Of a stretch of 30,717 nucleotides of DNA, positions 7,109 through 15,300 are shown one piece after another. Numbering within the stretch: position 1 is the first letter of the stretch; each line of letters starts with the position of its first letter. Both the position numbers and the translations under genes were made by a program. Under the pieces are notes generated by a model, which had not been told where the DNA came from, ran no database searches, and worked only from the letters and a program-made list of their open reading frames with translations. The stretch comes from Marmoricola sp. (GTDB taxonomy: Bacteria; Actinomycetota; Actinomycetes; Propionibacteriales; Nocardioidaceae): assembly GCA_030151765.1 (NCBI GenBank), contig JASLCW010000124.1, positions 1 to 30,717 of the forward strand. The letters run 5' to 3'.

Positions 7109-8007
7109 CACATCTCCTCGAAGTCGAGGCCGATGTCGAAGACCTTGACCGAGTGGGTCAGCGCGCCCACCGAGATGAAGTCGACGCCGGTCAGCGCGAC
7201 CGAGCGAGCCCGCTCCAGGGTGAGGCCGCCGGATGCCTCCAGCACCGCGCGACCGGCGGTGAGCTCGACCGCCGAGCGCATGGTGCCGTCGTCCATGTTG
7301 TCGAGCAGGATCCGATCACAACCCACGTCCAGCAGCGCGCGCAGCTCCTCGAGATCGGTGACCTCGACCTCGACCGGGATGTCGGGATAGGCCGCCCGCA
7401 CCCGCTCGTACGCCGGTACGACGCCACCCGCAGCGACCACGTGGTTGTCCTTGACCATCGCCATGTCCGACAGGGAGAAGCGATGGTTGACGCCGCCGCC
7501 GCAGCGGACGGCGTACTTCTCCAGTGCGCGCCAGCCGGGCAGGGTCTTGCGGGTGTCGAGCACCCGAGCCGCGGTGCCCTCCAGCGCCGTGACCCAGTGC
7601 GAGGTCGCGGTCGCGACGCCCGAGAGGTGACTGGCGAAGTTGAGCGCGGTGCGTTCGCCGGTGAGCAGGCCGCGAGCCGGCGCGGTCACCTTCATGAGCA
7701 CGTCTCCCGCCCGCACGTGCGTGCCGTCGGCGACACGATCGATCACCTCGAGACCGTCGCCGCACACGATGCGCAGGACCAGTTCGGCGATGTCGAGGCC
7801 GGAGACGACGCCGTCCTCGCGCGTCGCGAAGTCACCGGTGCTGCGGGAGGAGGCCGGGATCGTCGCCGTGCTGGTCACGTCGACGGAGTCTCCGGGGAGG
7901 TCTTCATCCAGCGCGATCATGATGTGCCGGTGGATCGCCACCGGGTCCAGGCCGGCGGCCGTGATGCGACCGAGCAGTTCCTCCGGCAGCTCGTCGTAGG
8001 GCGTCAT
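7108..8007 (-). CDS. nadC: Nicotinate-nucleotide pyrophosphorylase (carboxylating)
   Basis: This 299-residue protein is the quinolinate phosphoribosyltransferase that turns quinolinate and PRPP into nicotinate mononucleotide, CO2 and PPi. Motifs are ERTALNFASHLSG, LDTRKTLPGWRALEKYAVRCGGG followed by NHRFSLSDMAMVKDNH, LEASGGL and DFISVGALTHS, all family-typical. The start at 8007 begins MTPYDELPEELL and overlaps the nadB stop by 4 nt (ATGA). The frame stays open far upstream inside nadB, but that extension is only the GC-rich shadow of nadB. The stop is shared with the coaX start. Confidence 0.96.
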   Translation of the reverse strand: MTPYDELPEELLGRITAAGLDPVAIHRHIMIALDEDLPGDSVDVTSTATIPASSRSTGDFATREDGVVSGLDIAELVLRIVCGDGLEVIDRVADGTHVRAGDVLMKVTAPARGLLTGERTALNFASHLSGVATATSHWVTALEGTAARVLDTRKTLPGWRALEKYAVRCGGGVNHRFSLSDMAMVKDNHVVAAGGVVPAYERVRAAYPDIPVEVEVTDLEELRALLDVGCDRILLDNMDDGTMRSAVELTAGRAVLEASGGLTLERARSVALTGVDFISVGALTHSVKVFDIGLDFEEM

Positions 8008-9659
8008 GAGAGACCTCCGTCGGTGGCCGGGGCGGCATGGAACTCGGGGGTGGGTACGCCCGCCACCAGGCGCACGTCGACGTGGCCGGCGAAGCGGGCG
8101 TCGTCGCGCTCGGGGAAGTCCTCGCGCCAGTGTGATCCGCGGGTCTCCTCGCGCAGCTGCGCGGCCCGGGCGAGCGCCGTGGAGATGGTGACCAGGTTGC
8201 TGGCCTCCCAGGCGGAGACGCCGGCCTCGCCCTCCTCCTGTGCGAGGCCGCCGAGGCGGTCGAGCGCGGCCGCGATGCCGGTGGCCGAGCGGAGCACGCC
8301 GACCTCGCCGGACATGGTCTCCTGCAATCGCTCGCGCACGCCGGCGGAGACGACACCCGGCCGGCGCGCGTCGGCCACCGGATCGGCGTACGGACGGAGC
8401 TCGCCGGGCAGGACCTCGGCGATCCGGCGCGAGAAGACCAGGCCCTCCAGGAGGGAGTTGGAGGCGAGCCGGTTGGCGCCGTGCACGCCGGAGCAGGCGA
8501 CCTCGCCGGTCGCGTAGAGGCCGGGGATGCTCGAGCGCCCCCACAGATCGGTGGCGACGCCGCCGGAGGCGTAGTGGCAGGCGGGCGCGACCGGGATCAG
8601 GTCCCGCGTCGGGTCGATGCCGTGCGCGCGACAGGAGGCGAGGATCGTCGGGAAGCGGCGCTCCCAGAACTCGGCGCCGAGGTGCCGGGCGTCGAGCCAC
8701 ATGTGCTCGCGGCCCTGCTCGATCATCCGCCGCATGATCGCCTTGGCGACGACATCGCGGGGCGCGAGATCGGCGAGCTCGTGCTGGCCCTGCATGAAAC
8801 GGACGCCGCCCTCCTCCGGCAGCGCGTCGACGAGGAAGGCGCCCTCGCCGCGCACCGCCTCGGAGATCAGCGGCTGCTGGCCCTGCGCGTCGGAGCCGAG
8901 GAAGAGGACGGTCGGGTGGAACTGCACGAACTCCAGATCGCGGAGCACGGCGCCGGCGCGGGCGGCCAGTGCCATGCCGTCGCCCGTGGACACCGGAGGA
9001 TTGGTGGTCTGCGCGAAGACCTGGCCCAGCCCGCCCGAGGCGAGCACGATCGCCCGCGCCCGTACGGCGCCGATTCCGTCGCGCTGGCCCTCACCCATGA
9101 CGTGCAGGGTCAGTCCCGCGACCCCGCCGTCGGCGGCTAGCTGGAGATCCACGGCGAGCGCGTGCTCGATGATCTCGATGTCGGGAGCGGCGTGGATTGC
9201 GGCGACCAGTGCCCGCTGCACCTCCGCGCCGGTCGCATCGCCGCCGGCGTGCACGATCCGATCGCGATGGTGACCGCCCTCGCGGGTCAACGACAGTTCG
9301 CCGTCGGGCGTGTGGTCGAAGCGGGTACCGAGCGCGATGAGTTCGCGGACCGCCTCGGGCCCGTCAGTGACGAGAACCCTGACCGCCTCGGCGTCGCAGG
9401 CGCCGGCACCGGCGACCAGTGTGTCCTGCTCGTGCTCCTGGGGGGTGTCGCCGGGCCCGAGTGCGGCGGCGATGCCGCCCTGCGCCCATTGGGTCGAACC
9501 GGCCGAGAGGACGTCTTTGGTGACCAGGAGGACCTTCGTCACCTGGCCGCGGAGCCGGAGCGCGGCGGTCAGGCCGGCGATGCCGGAGCCGACCACGACC
9601 ACGTCGGCCTCGGTGGTCCAGCCGGGCACACCGGCCACCAGCCGCTCAGGAAGAGTCAT
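8004..9659 (-). CDS. nadB: L-aspartate oxidase
   Basis: This 551-residue FAD protein oxidises L-aspartate to iminoaspartate for quinolinate synthesis. It shows the dinucleotide-binding VVVGSGIAGLTAALRLRG near residue 20, substrate-region STQWAQGGIAA, RAIVLASGGLGQVF, QFHPTVLF, and SNSLLEGLVFSRRIAE. It also has the C-terminal helical domain ending with ETRGSHWREDFP. The partner quinolinate synthase (nadA) is not in this window. TAGCCT lies 6 nt before the ATG, overlapping the panD TAG stop, so an internal leaderless promoter is possible in addition to read-through from panD. Confidence 0.96.
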   Translation of the reverse strand: MTLPERLVAGVPGWTTEADVVVVGSGIAGLTAALRLRGQVTKVLLVTKDVLSAGSTQWAQGGIAAALGPGDTPQEHEQDTLVAGAGACDAEAVRVLVTDGPEAVRELIALGTRFDHTPDGELSLTREGGHHRDRIVHAGGDATGAEVQRALVAAIHAAPDIEIIEHALAVDLQLAADGGVAGLTLHVMGEGQRDGIGAVRARAIVLASGGLGQVFAQTTNPPVSTGDGMALAARAGAVLRDLEFVQFHPTVLFLGSDAQGQQPLISEAVRGEGAFLVDALPEEGGVRFMQGQHELADLAPRDVVAKAIMRRMIEQGREHMWLDARHLGAEFWERRFPTILASCRAHGIDPTRDLIPVAPACHYASGGVATDLWGRSSIPGLYATGEVACSGVHGANRLASNSLLEGLVFSRRIAEVLPGELRPYADPVADARRPGVVSAGVRERLQETMSGEVGVLRSATGIAAALDRLGGLAQEEGEAGVSAWEASNLVTISTALARAAQLREETRGSHWREDFPERDDARFAGHVDVRLVAGVPTPEFHAAPATDGGLS

Positions 9660-9665
9660 TGGCGC

Positions 9666-9671
9666 AGGCTA
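9666..9671 (-). promoter_or_regulatory. Candidate -10 box of nadB (leaderless)
   Basis: TAGCCT-N6-ATG on the minus strand is identical in box and spacing to the lysS site. The TAG is also the panD stop codon, so coincidence is more likely here than at lysS. Confidence 0.3.
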
Positions 9672-10091
9672 CTGCGCCGTCGCGAGCACGTCGCCGCGGA
9701 CCAGCCCCGATTCGGGTAGCGCCTCCGCGGGATCGTGCCCGAGAGCCACGACCTTGTTGGCGGCATCGACGAAGACGACGTGGGGTTCGAAGGCCTTCGC
9801 CTCCGCGGTGTCCATCTGCGCATAGGCGATCAGGATGACCAGGTCGCCGGGGTGCACCAGGTGGGCGGCGGCTCCGTTGATGCCGAGTACGCCGGAGCCG
9901 CGCTCGCCCGCGATGGTGTAGGTCTCCAGCCGCGCGCCGTTGGTGATGTCGACGATGTGGACGAGCTCGCCGGGCAGGATGTCGGACGCCTCGAGCAGGT
10001 CCTCGTCGACCGTCACCGAGCCCACGTAGTGCAGGTCGGCCTGGGTCACCGTGGCACGGTGGATCTTCGACTTCATCATCGTGCGCAGCAT
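9669..10091 (-). CDS. panD: Aspartate 1-decarboxylase
   Basis: This 140-residue protein makes beta-alanine from aspartate for pantothenate. The pyruvoyl enzyme precursor self-cleaves at Gly-Ser in DLHYVGSVTVDEDLL (Ser about residue 25). Further family motifs are NGARLETYTIAGERGSGVLGINGAAAH and DLVILIAYAQM. It starts at ATG 10091, which shares one base with the panC stop (TGATG), indicating tight coupling. An alternative start at the Met of MMKSK would shorten it by four or five residues. Confidence 0.96.
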   Translation of the reverse strand: MLRTMMKSKIHRATVTQADLHYVGSVTVDEDLLEASDILPGELVHIVDITNGARLETYTIAGERGSGVLGINGAAAHLVHPGDLVILIAYAQMDTAEAKAFEPHVVFVDAANKVVALGHDPAEALPESGLVRGDVLATAQ

Positions 10092-10945
10092 CAGGAGGCC
10101 CCTTCGGCAAAGGTGATAGGCATGTTGTCGATCAGGCGGGTGCTGCCCACGCGGGCCGCCACCAGGACACGGGCGTCGACCGGCGCGTCGGGATAGTCGT
10201 GCAGTTCGCCGAGCGCGGCATCGCGCAGGGCGAGATAATCGATCTCCACTCCGGGCTCGTCCTTGAGCACGCTCATCGCGGCCCAGCGCGCCGCGGGTAC
10301 GCCGTACGGCGCACGGTCGCGTGCGGCCTGCAGCGCACGGGAGAGCGTGAGTGCGATGGCGCGCTCGTCGTCGGAGAGGTAGCGGTTGCGGCTGCTCAGC
10401 GCGAGGCCGTCCGCCTCGCGCACGGTGAGCACACCGACCACGTCGACGCCCATGCAGAGGTCGATCGCCATCTGGCGGATCAGCACCAACTGTTGGTAGT
10501 CCTTCTCGCCGAAGAAGGCGAGATCGGGCCGGACCAGCCCGAAGAGCTTGGCGACGACCGTGAGCACGCCGCGGAAGTGGGTCGGGCGGGACTCGCCCTC
10601 CAGCACGGCTCCGATCGGTCCGGGCTCGACGGTGACCTGCGGCTCCCCGTCGGGATAGACCTCGTCGACCGAGGGGGCGAAGACGACGTCCGCGCCGGCC
10701 GCCTCGCAGATCTCGAGGTCGGCCTCGAGCGTGCGCGGATAGCGGTCCAGGTCCTCACCGGCCGCGAACTGCAGCGGATTGACGAAGACGGAGACGACGA
10801 CCGGCCCGTCGGTCGCGGCGCGCGCCGTACGGATCAAAGTGGCATGCCCCTCGTGCAGGGCGCCCATCGTCGGAACGAGGGCGACCTTGCCGGACCGCGG
10901 CACACCGGCGAGCTCGGCACGCGTGCCGACCAGACGAACAGGCAT
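10091..10945 (-). CDS. panC: Pantothenate synthetase
   Basis: This 284-residue protein is an ATP-dependent ligase of pantoate and beta-alanine. It has the HIGH-type nucleotide motif PTMGALHEGH, the pantoate-binding VFVNPLQF, FGEKDYQQL, and the KMSKS-like LSSRNRYLS. It follows the DUF2520 gene with a 3-nt gap. The order DUF2520-panC-panD is conserved with Rv3603c-panC-panD of M. tuberculosis. Confidence 0.97.
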   Translation of the reverse strand: MPVRLVGTRAELAGVPRSGKVALVPTMGALHEGHATLIRTARAATDGPVVVSVFVNPLQFAAGEDLDRYPRTLEADLEICEAAGADVVFAPSVDEVYPDGEPQVTVEPGPIGAVLEGESRPTHFRGVLTVVAKLFGLVRPDLAFFGEKDYQQLVLIRQMAIDLCMGVDVVGVLTVREADGLALSSRNRYLSDDERAIALTLSRALQAARDRAPYGVPAARWAAMSVLKDEPGVEIDYLALRDAALGELHDYPDAPVDARVLVAARVGSTRLIDNMPITFAEGAS

Positions 10946-10948
10946 CGC

Positions 10949-11875
10949 TTATCGCGCCTCGTGACCCCACTGGCGCGCGGCCGGGTGGGCGACCCGGAAG
11001 GAGGCGATCGCGTCGTCCAGCACGATCATCAGCTGGCGGGCGCGGATCGGCAGCAGGCGGCCGTCGAGGACCGCGCGGTCGGCGGTGGCGCGTGCCATGG
11101 CGACGTACGACGGCAGCGTGTCGGGGGCATTGGCGGCGATGTCGGCCAGGTGCGCCCGGACGGTGTTGACGTCGCCGCGCACGATCGGTCCGGTCAGCGC
11201 GGCATCGCCCTGCTCCAGGGCATTGTCGAGCGCGGCGGAGAGCAGCGGCCGCAGCGTCGCCGCCGGGTCCTCGGCGCCGGCGGCGGCCAGCAGGCCCATC
11301 GCCTGGGAGACCAGGGTGACGAGGTGGTTGGCGCCGTGCGCGAGACCCGCGTGGTAGAGCGTGCGCCGGTCCTCCGGAACGAACATCGGTACGCCGTGCA
11401 GGTCGGCGATCAGGCCCTCGACGAGTGCTCGCTCGGCGGGCTCGGCGGTGAAGCCGAAGACGCAGCCGCTGAGCCGGTCAAGATCGACCGAGGTGCCGGT
11501 GAAGGTCATCGCCGGGTGCATCGCGACCACGCGCGCACCGATCAGAGCGGCCGGCTCGAGGACGGCGAGGCCGTGGCGACCGCTGGTGTGGCAGACGACC
11601 TGTCCGGGCCGGATCGCGCCGGCGCCGACGAGCGAGGTCACCACATTGGCGAGCATGTCGTCGGGGACGGTCAGCAGGAGCAGGTCACAGGTGCGCGCGA
11701 CGTCGGTCGGCTTCGTCACCGTGACGCCGGGGAGCAGGTCGCGTGCGCGACCGCGGGAGGCAGTGGACTCACCGGCCACCGCCACGATCTCGTGGCCCGC
11801 GGCGCGCAGCGCCGCGGCCAGTACGGCGCCGACTCGGCCGGCACCGACAACCCCGATTCGGGTCATCTCACTCAT
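10949..11875 (-). CDS. Rossmann-fold protein with DUF2520 domain
   Basis: This 308-residue protein has an N-terminal NAD(P)-binding motif GVVGAGRVGAVLAAALRAAGH, then a Rossmann-like domain to about residue 130. An all-helical DUF2520-type C-terminal domain follows, with YHAGLAHGANHLVTL and GDVNTVRAHLADI. The layout resembles 6-phosphogluconate/ketopantoate reductase-like proteins. It is conserved next to panC in actinobacteria, so a role in pantoate supply is often suspected but unproven. A second Met lies three codons downstream. It is the first gene of the pan-nad-coaX unit, so the operon promoter should lie in the 471-nt upstream gap. Confidence 0.9.
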   Translation of the reverse strand: MSEMTRIGVVGAGRVGAVLAAALRAAGHEIVAVAGESTASRGRARDLLPGVTVTKPTDVARTCDLLLLTVPDDMLANVVTSLVGAGAIRPGQVVCHTSGRHGLAVLEPAALIGARVVAMHPAMTFTGTSVDLDRLSGCVFGFTAEPAERALVEGLIADLHGVPMFVPEDRRTLYHAGLAHGANHLVTLVSQAMGLLAAAGAEDPAATLRPLLSAALDNALEQGDAALTGPIVRGDVNTVRAHLADIAANAPDTLPSYVAMARATADRAVLDGRLLPIRARQLMIVLDDAIASFRVAHPAARQWGHEAR

Positions 11876-11949
11876 CGCCCTTCGTTCCAGTCCCTTCGCG
11901 GGTACCGGACTACGTGCAAATTGCGAAATCGAGATTACGCCGGGCGCTC

Positions 11950-11965
11950 ACCCGTGGGAACGGGT
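11950..11965. repeat. Hairpin, 6-bp stem with GGGA loop
   Basis: ACCCGT-GGGA-ACGGGT is a perfect 6-bp stem with a 4-nt loop. It would lie in the 5' leader of the DUF2520-panC transcript, about 75 nt before the start codon, if transcription begins upstream of it. Confidence 0.4.
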
Positions 11966-12017
11966 CCGGCCGGTGGCGAGGATCACATCGATGCCCCTAG
12001 TTTGGGCTTCCCTCCGT

Positions 12018-12036
12018 GACGCATCGGCGCTGCGTC
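12018..12036. repeat. Hairpin, 6-bp stem with 7-nt loop
   Basis: GACGCA (12018-12023) and TGCGTC (12031-12036) pair perfectly around TCGGCGC. It is one of four inverted repeats in this gap. Confidence 0.35.
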
Positions 12037-12088
12037 GGCCCAGGTGCGCGGGCGGCTTGCCGACCACGGGCGGCCGGTAGCCCTGTTT

Positions 12089-12137
12089 GGAGACAGTCGG
12101 GTTCTCGATGCTGTTCCCGAGCAACCCGTCTGTCTCC
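12089..12137. repeat. Long interrupted hairpin
   Basis: GGAGACAG (12089-12096) pairs with CTGTCTCC (12130-12137). After a T/T mismatch, CGGGTT (12098-12103) pairs with AACCCG (12123-12128), then CTCG (12104-12107) pairs with CGAG (12118-12121) with one bulged base. The loop is 10 nt (12108-12117). TTT/AAA and CCC/GGG can extend the base imperfectly (12081-12088 with 12139-12146). Such a long near-palindrome is unlikely by chance; it may be a terminator, a structured leader element, or a small palindromic repeat. Confidence 0.6.
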
Positions 12138-12174
12138 GAAATCGGGGTGCCGTCGCACCAGTCACTCGCGTGCC

Positions 12175-12204
12175 GCGAAAACACAACATATGCAGTGTTT
12201 TCGC
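12175..12204. repeat. Perfect 10-bp inverted repeat with AT-rich loop
   Basis: GCGAAAACAC (12175-12184) and GTGTTTTCGC (12195-12204) are perfectly complementary around AACATATGCA, which itself contains CATATG. GCGT (12168-12171) and ACGC (12205-12208) can extend the stem across a 3-nt bulge. It could be an operator, a palindromic repeat-family member, or a bidirectional terminator-like hairpin. Confidence 0.55.
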
Positions 12205-12346
12205 ACGCTGGGAGCAAACCGCAATCGGTGCCGGACGTCCCCGTCGCCACCGCCTTTTCGGTGACCGCCCACCAACCGTGTGCCGCCCGGCGCGCTACCG
12301 AAGCAGCCTCCGTGCACCCCACGGGGGAGCGACCGAGCCAGTTAAT

Positions 12347-15300
12347 TCACTCAGCCGGAGGCGGCGCATCCCCCCGCGGCACGAAGACCGCATCAACGAG
12401 GCGAGCGCTCGCCCGGCCGTCGTCGATGTCGGCGTAGGCGGCCCGGAAGGCGGCGCGCGCCTCGGCGTACCCGGTGTCGAGCTGGTCCAGGTCGCGCAGC
12501 ACGGCGACCACCTCGTCGGTGTTGTCGACGTGCGGCCCCGGTGCCGTGGGCGCATAAGGCAGGACGCCGCCGCGCGCGGCGTCGTACTCGGCGAGGTCGG
12601 GCACCAGGAAGATCATCGACTTGTCGGTGAGCGCGTAGTCGAAGCGCAGCGACGAGTAGTCCATGATCGCCACGTCCGAGGCGAGGATCAGGTCGTTGAC
12701 GTCCGGGAAGTCGGTCACGTCGCGGACCCGGTCGCTCTCCCGTTCGCGCTCCCCCGGGATGCGGGCGTTGAAGGCGTGCCCGCGCATCAGGAAGACGAAG
12801 TCCGTCGCGTCGCCGGCGAGCTGCTCGGCCGCCGCGTGCGGATCGAAGAAGTCCACCCGGGCGGCGGTCATGTCGTCGGGTGAGAGGTAGTCGCGGAAGG
12901 TCGGTGCGTACATCACCGCGACCTCGTCCGGCTTGATCCCGAGCCGCTCGCGGGTGCGTTCCCGGATCTCCGCGGCCCGCTCGCTGAAGAGCACGTCATT
13001 GCGGGGATAGCCGATCTCGAGGATCTTCGGCGTCGCGCCGGCGGGCTCCAGGAAGGCGGCCTTCAGCAGCGGCGTGGCATAGCTGGCCGGCGACACGAAG
13101 AAGGTCCAGTCCCGCGCCCGGCGGTCGAAGGCGTAGACGCGGTCGGCCGGGAAGATGCCCTTGCTCCACCACTCGTGGCCCATCACCTTGTAGGGATAGC
13201 CGTGCATGGTCTCGATCAGGTCCTGACCGTCGGGCCGCTCGAACCAGTCCATCTGGTGCACGTCGACCATGTGATAGCGCGAGCGCCGCATCGCCTCGTG
13301 CCAGGCCCGGCTGAGCTCCACGACCGGCGAGCCACCCTCGGGTACGGCGACCGAATGGTCGGTGACCGCCCAGAAGAGAGTCAGCTGCGAGCCACGCCGG
13401 CGCAGTTCCTCGTGTACGCCGAGGCAGTTGCCGTTGGTGACCTCGCCGTACAGCGTGCGGAAGAAGACGGAGTCCTGCGTGGCCGGCCGGTCGCCGTCCT
13501 GCTCGCGGAGCACGCGCTGACCGAAGTCGGAGCGTTCCTCGACGGTGAGCGGCGGTTCGACCATGAAGCGCAGGCCCGGACGCCGGGGTTCGAAGACCTC
13601 CGCGCGGACCAGGACACTGCCGAAGAGCTGCTCGTCGGGCAGCACCTGGCTGAGCGCGAAGGAGGGGCGCGGACGCACGTCCTTCGACTGGGCGTCGCTC
13701 TCGACGACGAGCTCGTAGGCGCCGCTCGGAAGGGCCCGGACGACGCCGTCGACACCCGGCCGCAGCAGCGGGATGCGCACCGTGTGGTGCTGCCCCGCGG
13801 AGTCGAGCACACCGGCCTGCAGCAGGCCGTCGGGACCGCGCAGACCGACCCGGAAGGAGCCCGTCGCCGGCGCGATGTCGAGCCCGACCGCGACCTCTCG
13901 CTCGCCGACCGTCACCTCGGTGATCTCGGCGTGGGGGCCAGGGACCTGCACCTTCGTGCGTCCGTCCCGGGAGCGCCCGAACCACGGCCTGCTCAGGTCC
14001 TTCGGCGCGGCTTCCTCGTCGACATGGTCGAGCACCGGCACCTGGTCGCCCGCATCGGTCACCGCGGCGAGCTTCACCACCGTGCCGGGACGCGCCTTCG
14101 TGAGGTCGAGCCGCGCCCGGGTCCGGCCGCCGCCGAGGCTGCTCAGCTGGACCGGTACGCCGGTGCGACCGCTCGTGGCGAGCACCCGGGCGACCGGACC
14201 GGCCAGGTCGACCTGGGCCCAACCCTCACCGGAGTCGCGTGCGACGACGGTCACCGGGCTGGTGCGCACGCGGAGGTAGACCAGGCCGGAACGGCTCGAC
14301 CCGATGCCGAGCGTCCGGCCCGGCCGGTCGACGACGGGCGTCAGCGCCGAGGCCTCGATCCACGGGTAGACGATGAGCTCCGTCGTACGGGAGCGGCTGC
14401 CCCGGGTGACGGTGGCATCGAGCCGCCAGCTCGCGACATCGTCGGGGATGTCCGCGAGGTCGATCTCCGCGACGAAGCCGCCCGCCGTGTAGTCGTGGTA
14501 GTCGGACTCGAACTCGATGTTCGCGCGCGGCTCGGGCCGCAGCGTCGTACGCAGCGGAAGCTCGCGGCCGTCCTCGGCGACGAAGCGCACCTGGACCTCG
14601 GACGGGCTCTCGGAGAGGTCGACATTGGAGAGCGCCGCCCAGCCCTCGATCCGCAGGGTCCCCTCCGGAGTCCAGGAGAAGGAGCGGGCCCGTCCGCGCG
14701 CGGCGGTCTCGCTCCAGGAGAGCCGGAAGCACTCCTCGGGCAGGTGCGAATAGCGCGGGCCCAGCTCGAGATAGCTGTACTCGCCGCGGACCGAGGTGCG
14801 GTGTCGGCGCATCCGCGGGTGCTCCTCGAGCAGCAGGCTGACCACGTCGTCGATGCGATCCTCGCGGATGAGTTCGTCGAGCAGCTTCTTGTAGGCGCCG
14901 ACGTGCTCGATGTAGTCCTCGCGACTGACCTCCCCGAGCAGCATCGTGACCGCCTCGCGCAGATGCGACCAGTACGCGTCGTTGCGGTAGACCGCGTTGC
15001 GCTTGAAGAACTGCAGGTTGTTGTCGAGCAACTGCAGCGCACGCGCCCGTACGGCGGCGGGCTTGCCCGCCTCGCGCAGTTCCTCGAGGGAGGAGGACAT
15101 CGCCACGTTGTGCGCCACGATGTTGCCGACCTCGGCGTGCTGCTGCGAGATCGACGTGGCGTTCTCGCGCATCCGCCACTCGACACCGACGTGCGGGAGC
15201 ACGTCGAAGGCCTGCGCCCGGGCGAAGGCCCGCATCGAGACGGCCTGGTCCTCATAGATCAGCCCGACCGGGAAGGTCAGGCCGGCGGCGTCGTAGAAGG

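Larger units (their letters stand above)
11876..12346. other. 471-nt intergenic region with several inverted repeats
   Basis: This gap lies between the DUF2520 start and the polymerase stop. Both flanking genes are on the minus strand, so it should carry the terminator of one and the promoter or leader of the other. It looks less GC-biased than its surroundings in places and contains inverted repeats at 11950-11965, 12018-12036, 12089-12137 and 12175-12204. Open frames on both strands here show no recognised family, no convincing ribosome-binding site and no codon pattern like the neighbours, so none is called as a gene. No clear promoter was identified. Confidence 0.6.

Noticed and set aside
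7108..8700. nadC extended upstream to 530 residues
   Set aside because: The extension is a shadow of nadB; the true start overlaps the nadB stop at 8007.
10199..12019. 606-codon plus-strand open frame
   Set aside because: Antisense to panC and the DUF2520 gene; no domain signature.
11948..12322. 124-codon minus-strand open frame in the large intergenic gap
   Set aside because: It runs through all the inverted repeats, has no recognised family and no convincing ribosome-binding site. A small gene cannot be fully excluded.
12087..12437. 116-codon plus-strand open frame in the same gap
   Set aside because: It overlaps the polymerase 3' end antisense and spans both hairpins, with no recognised motif.
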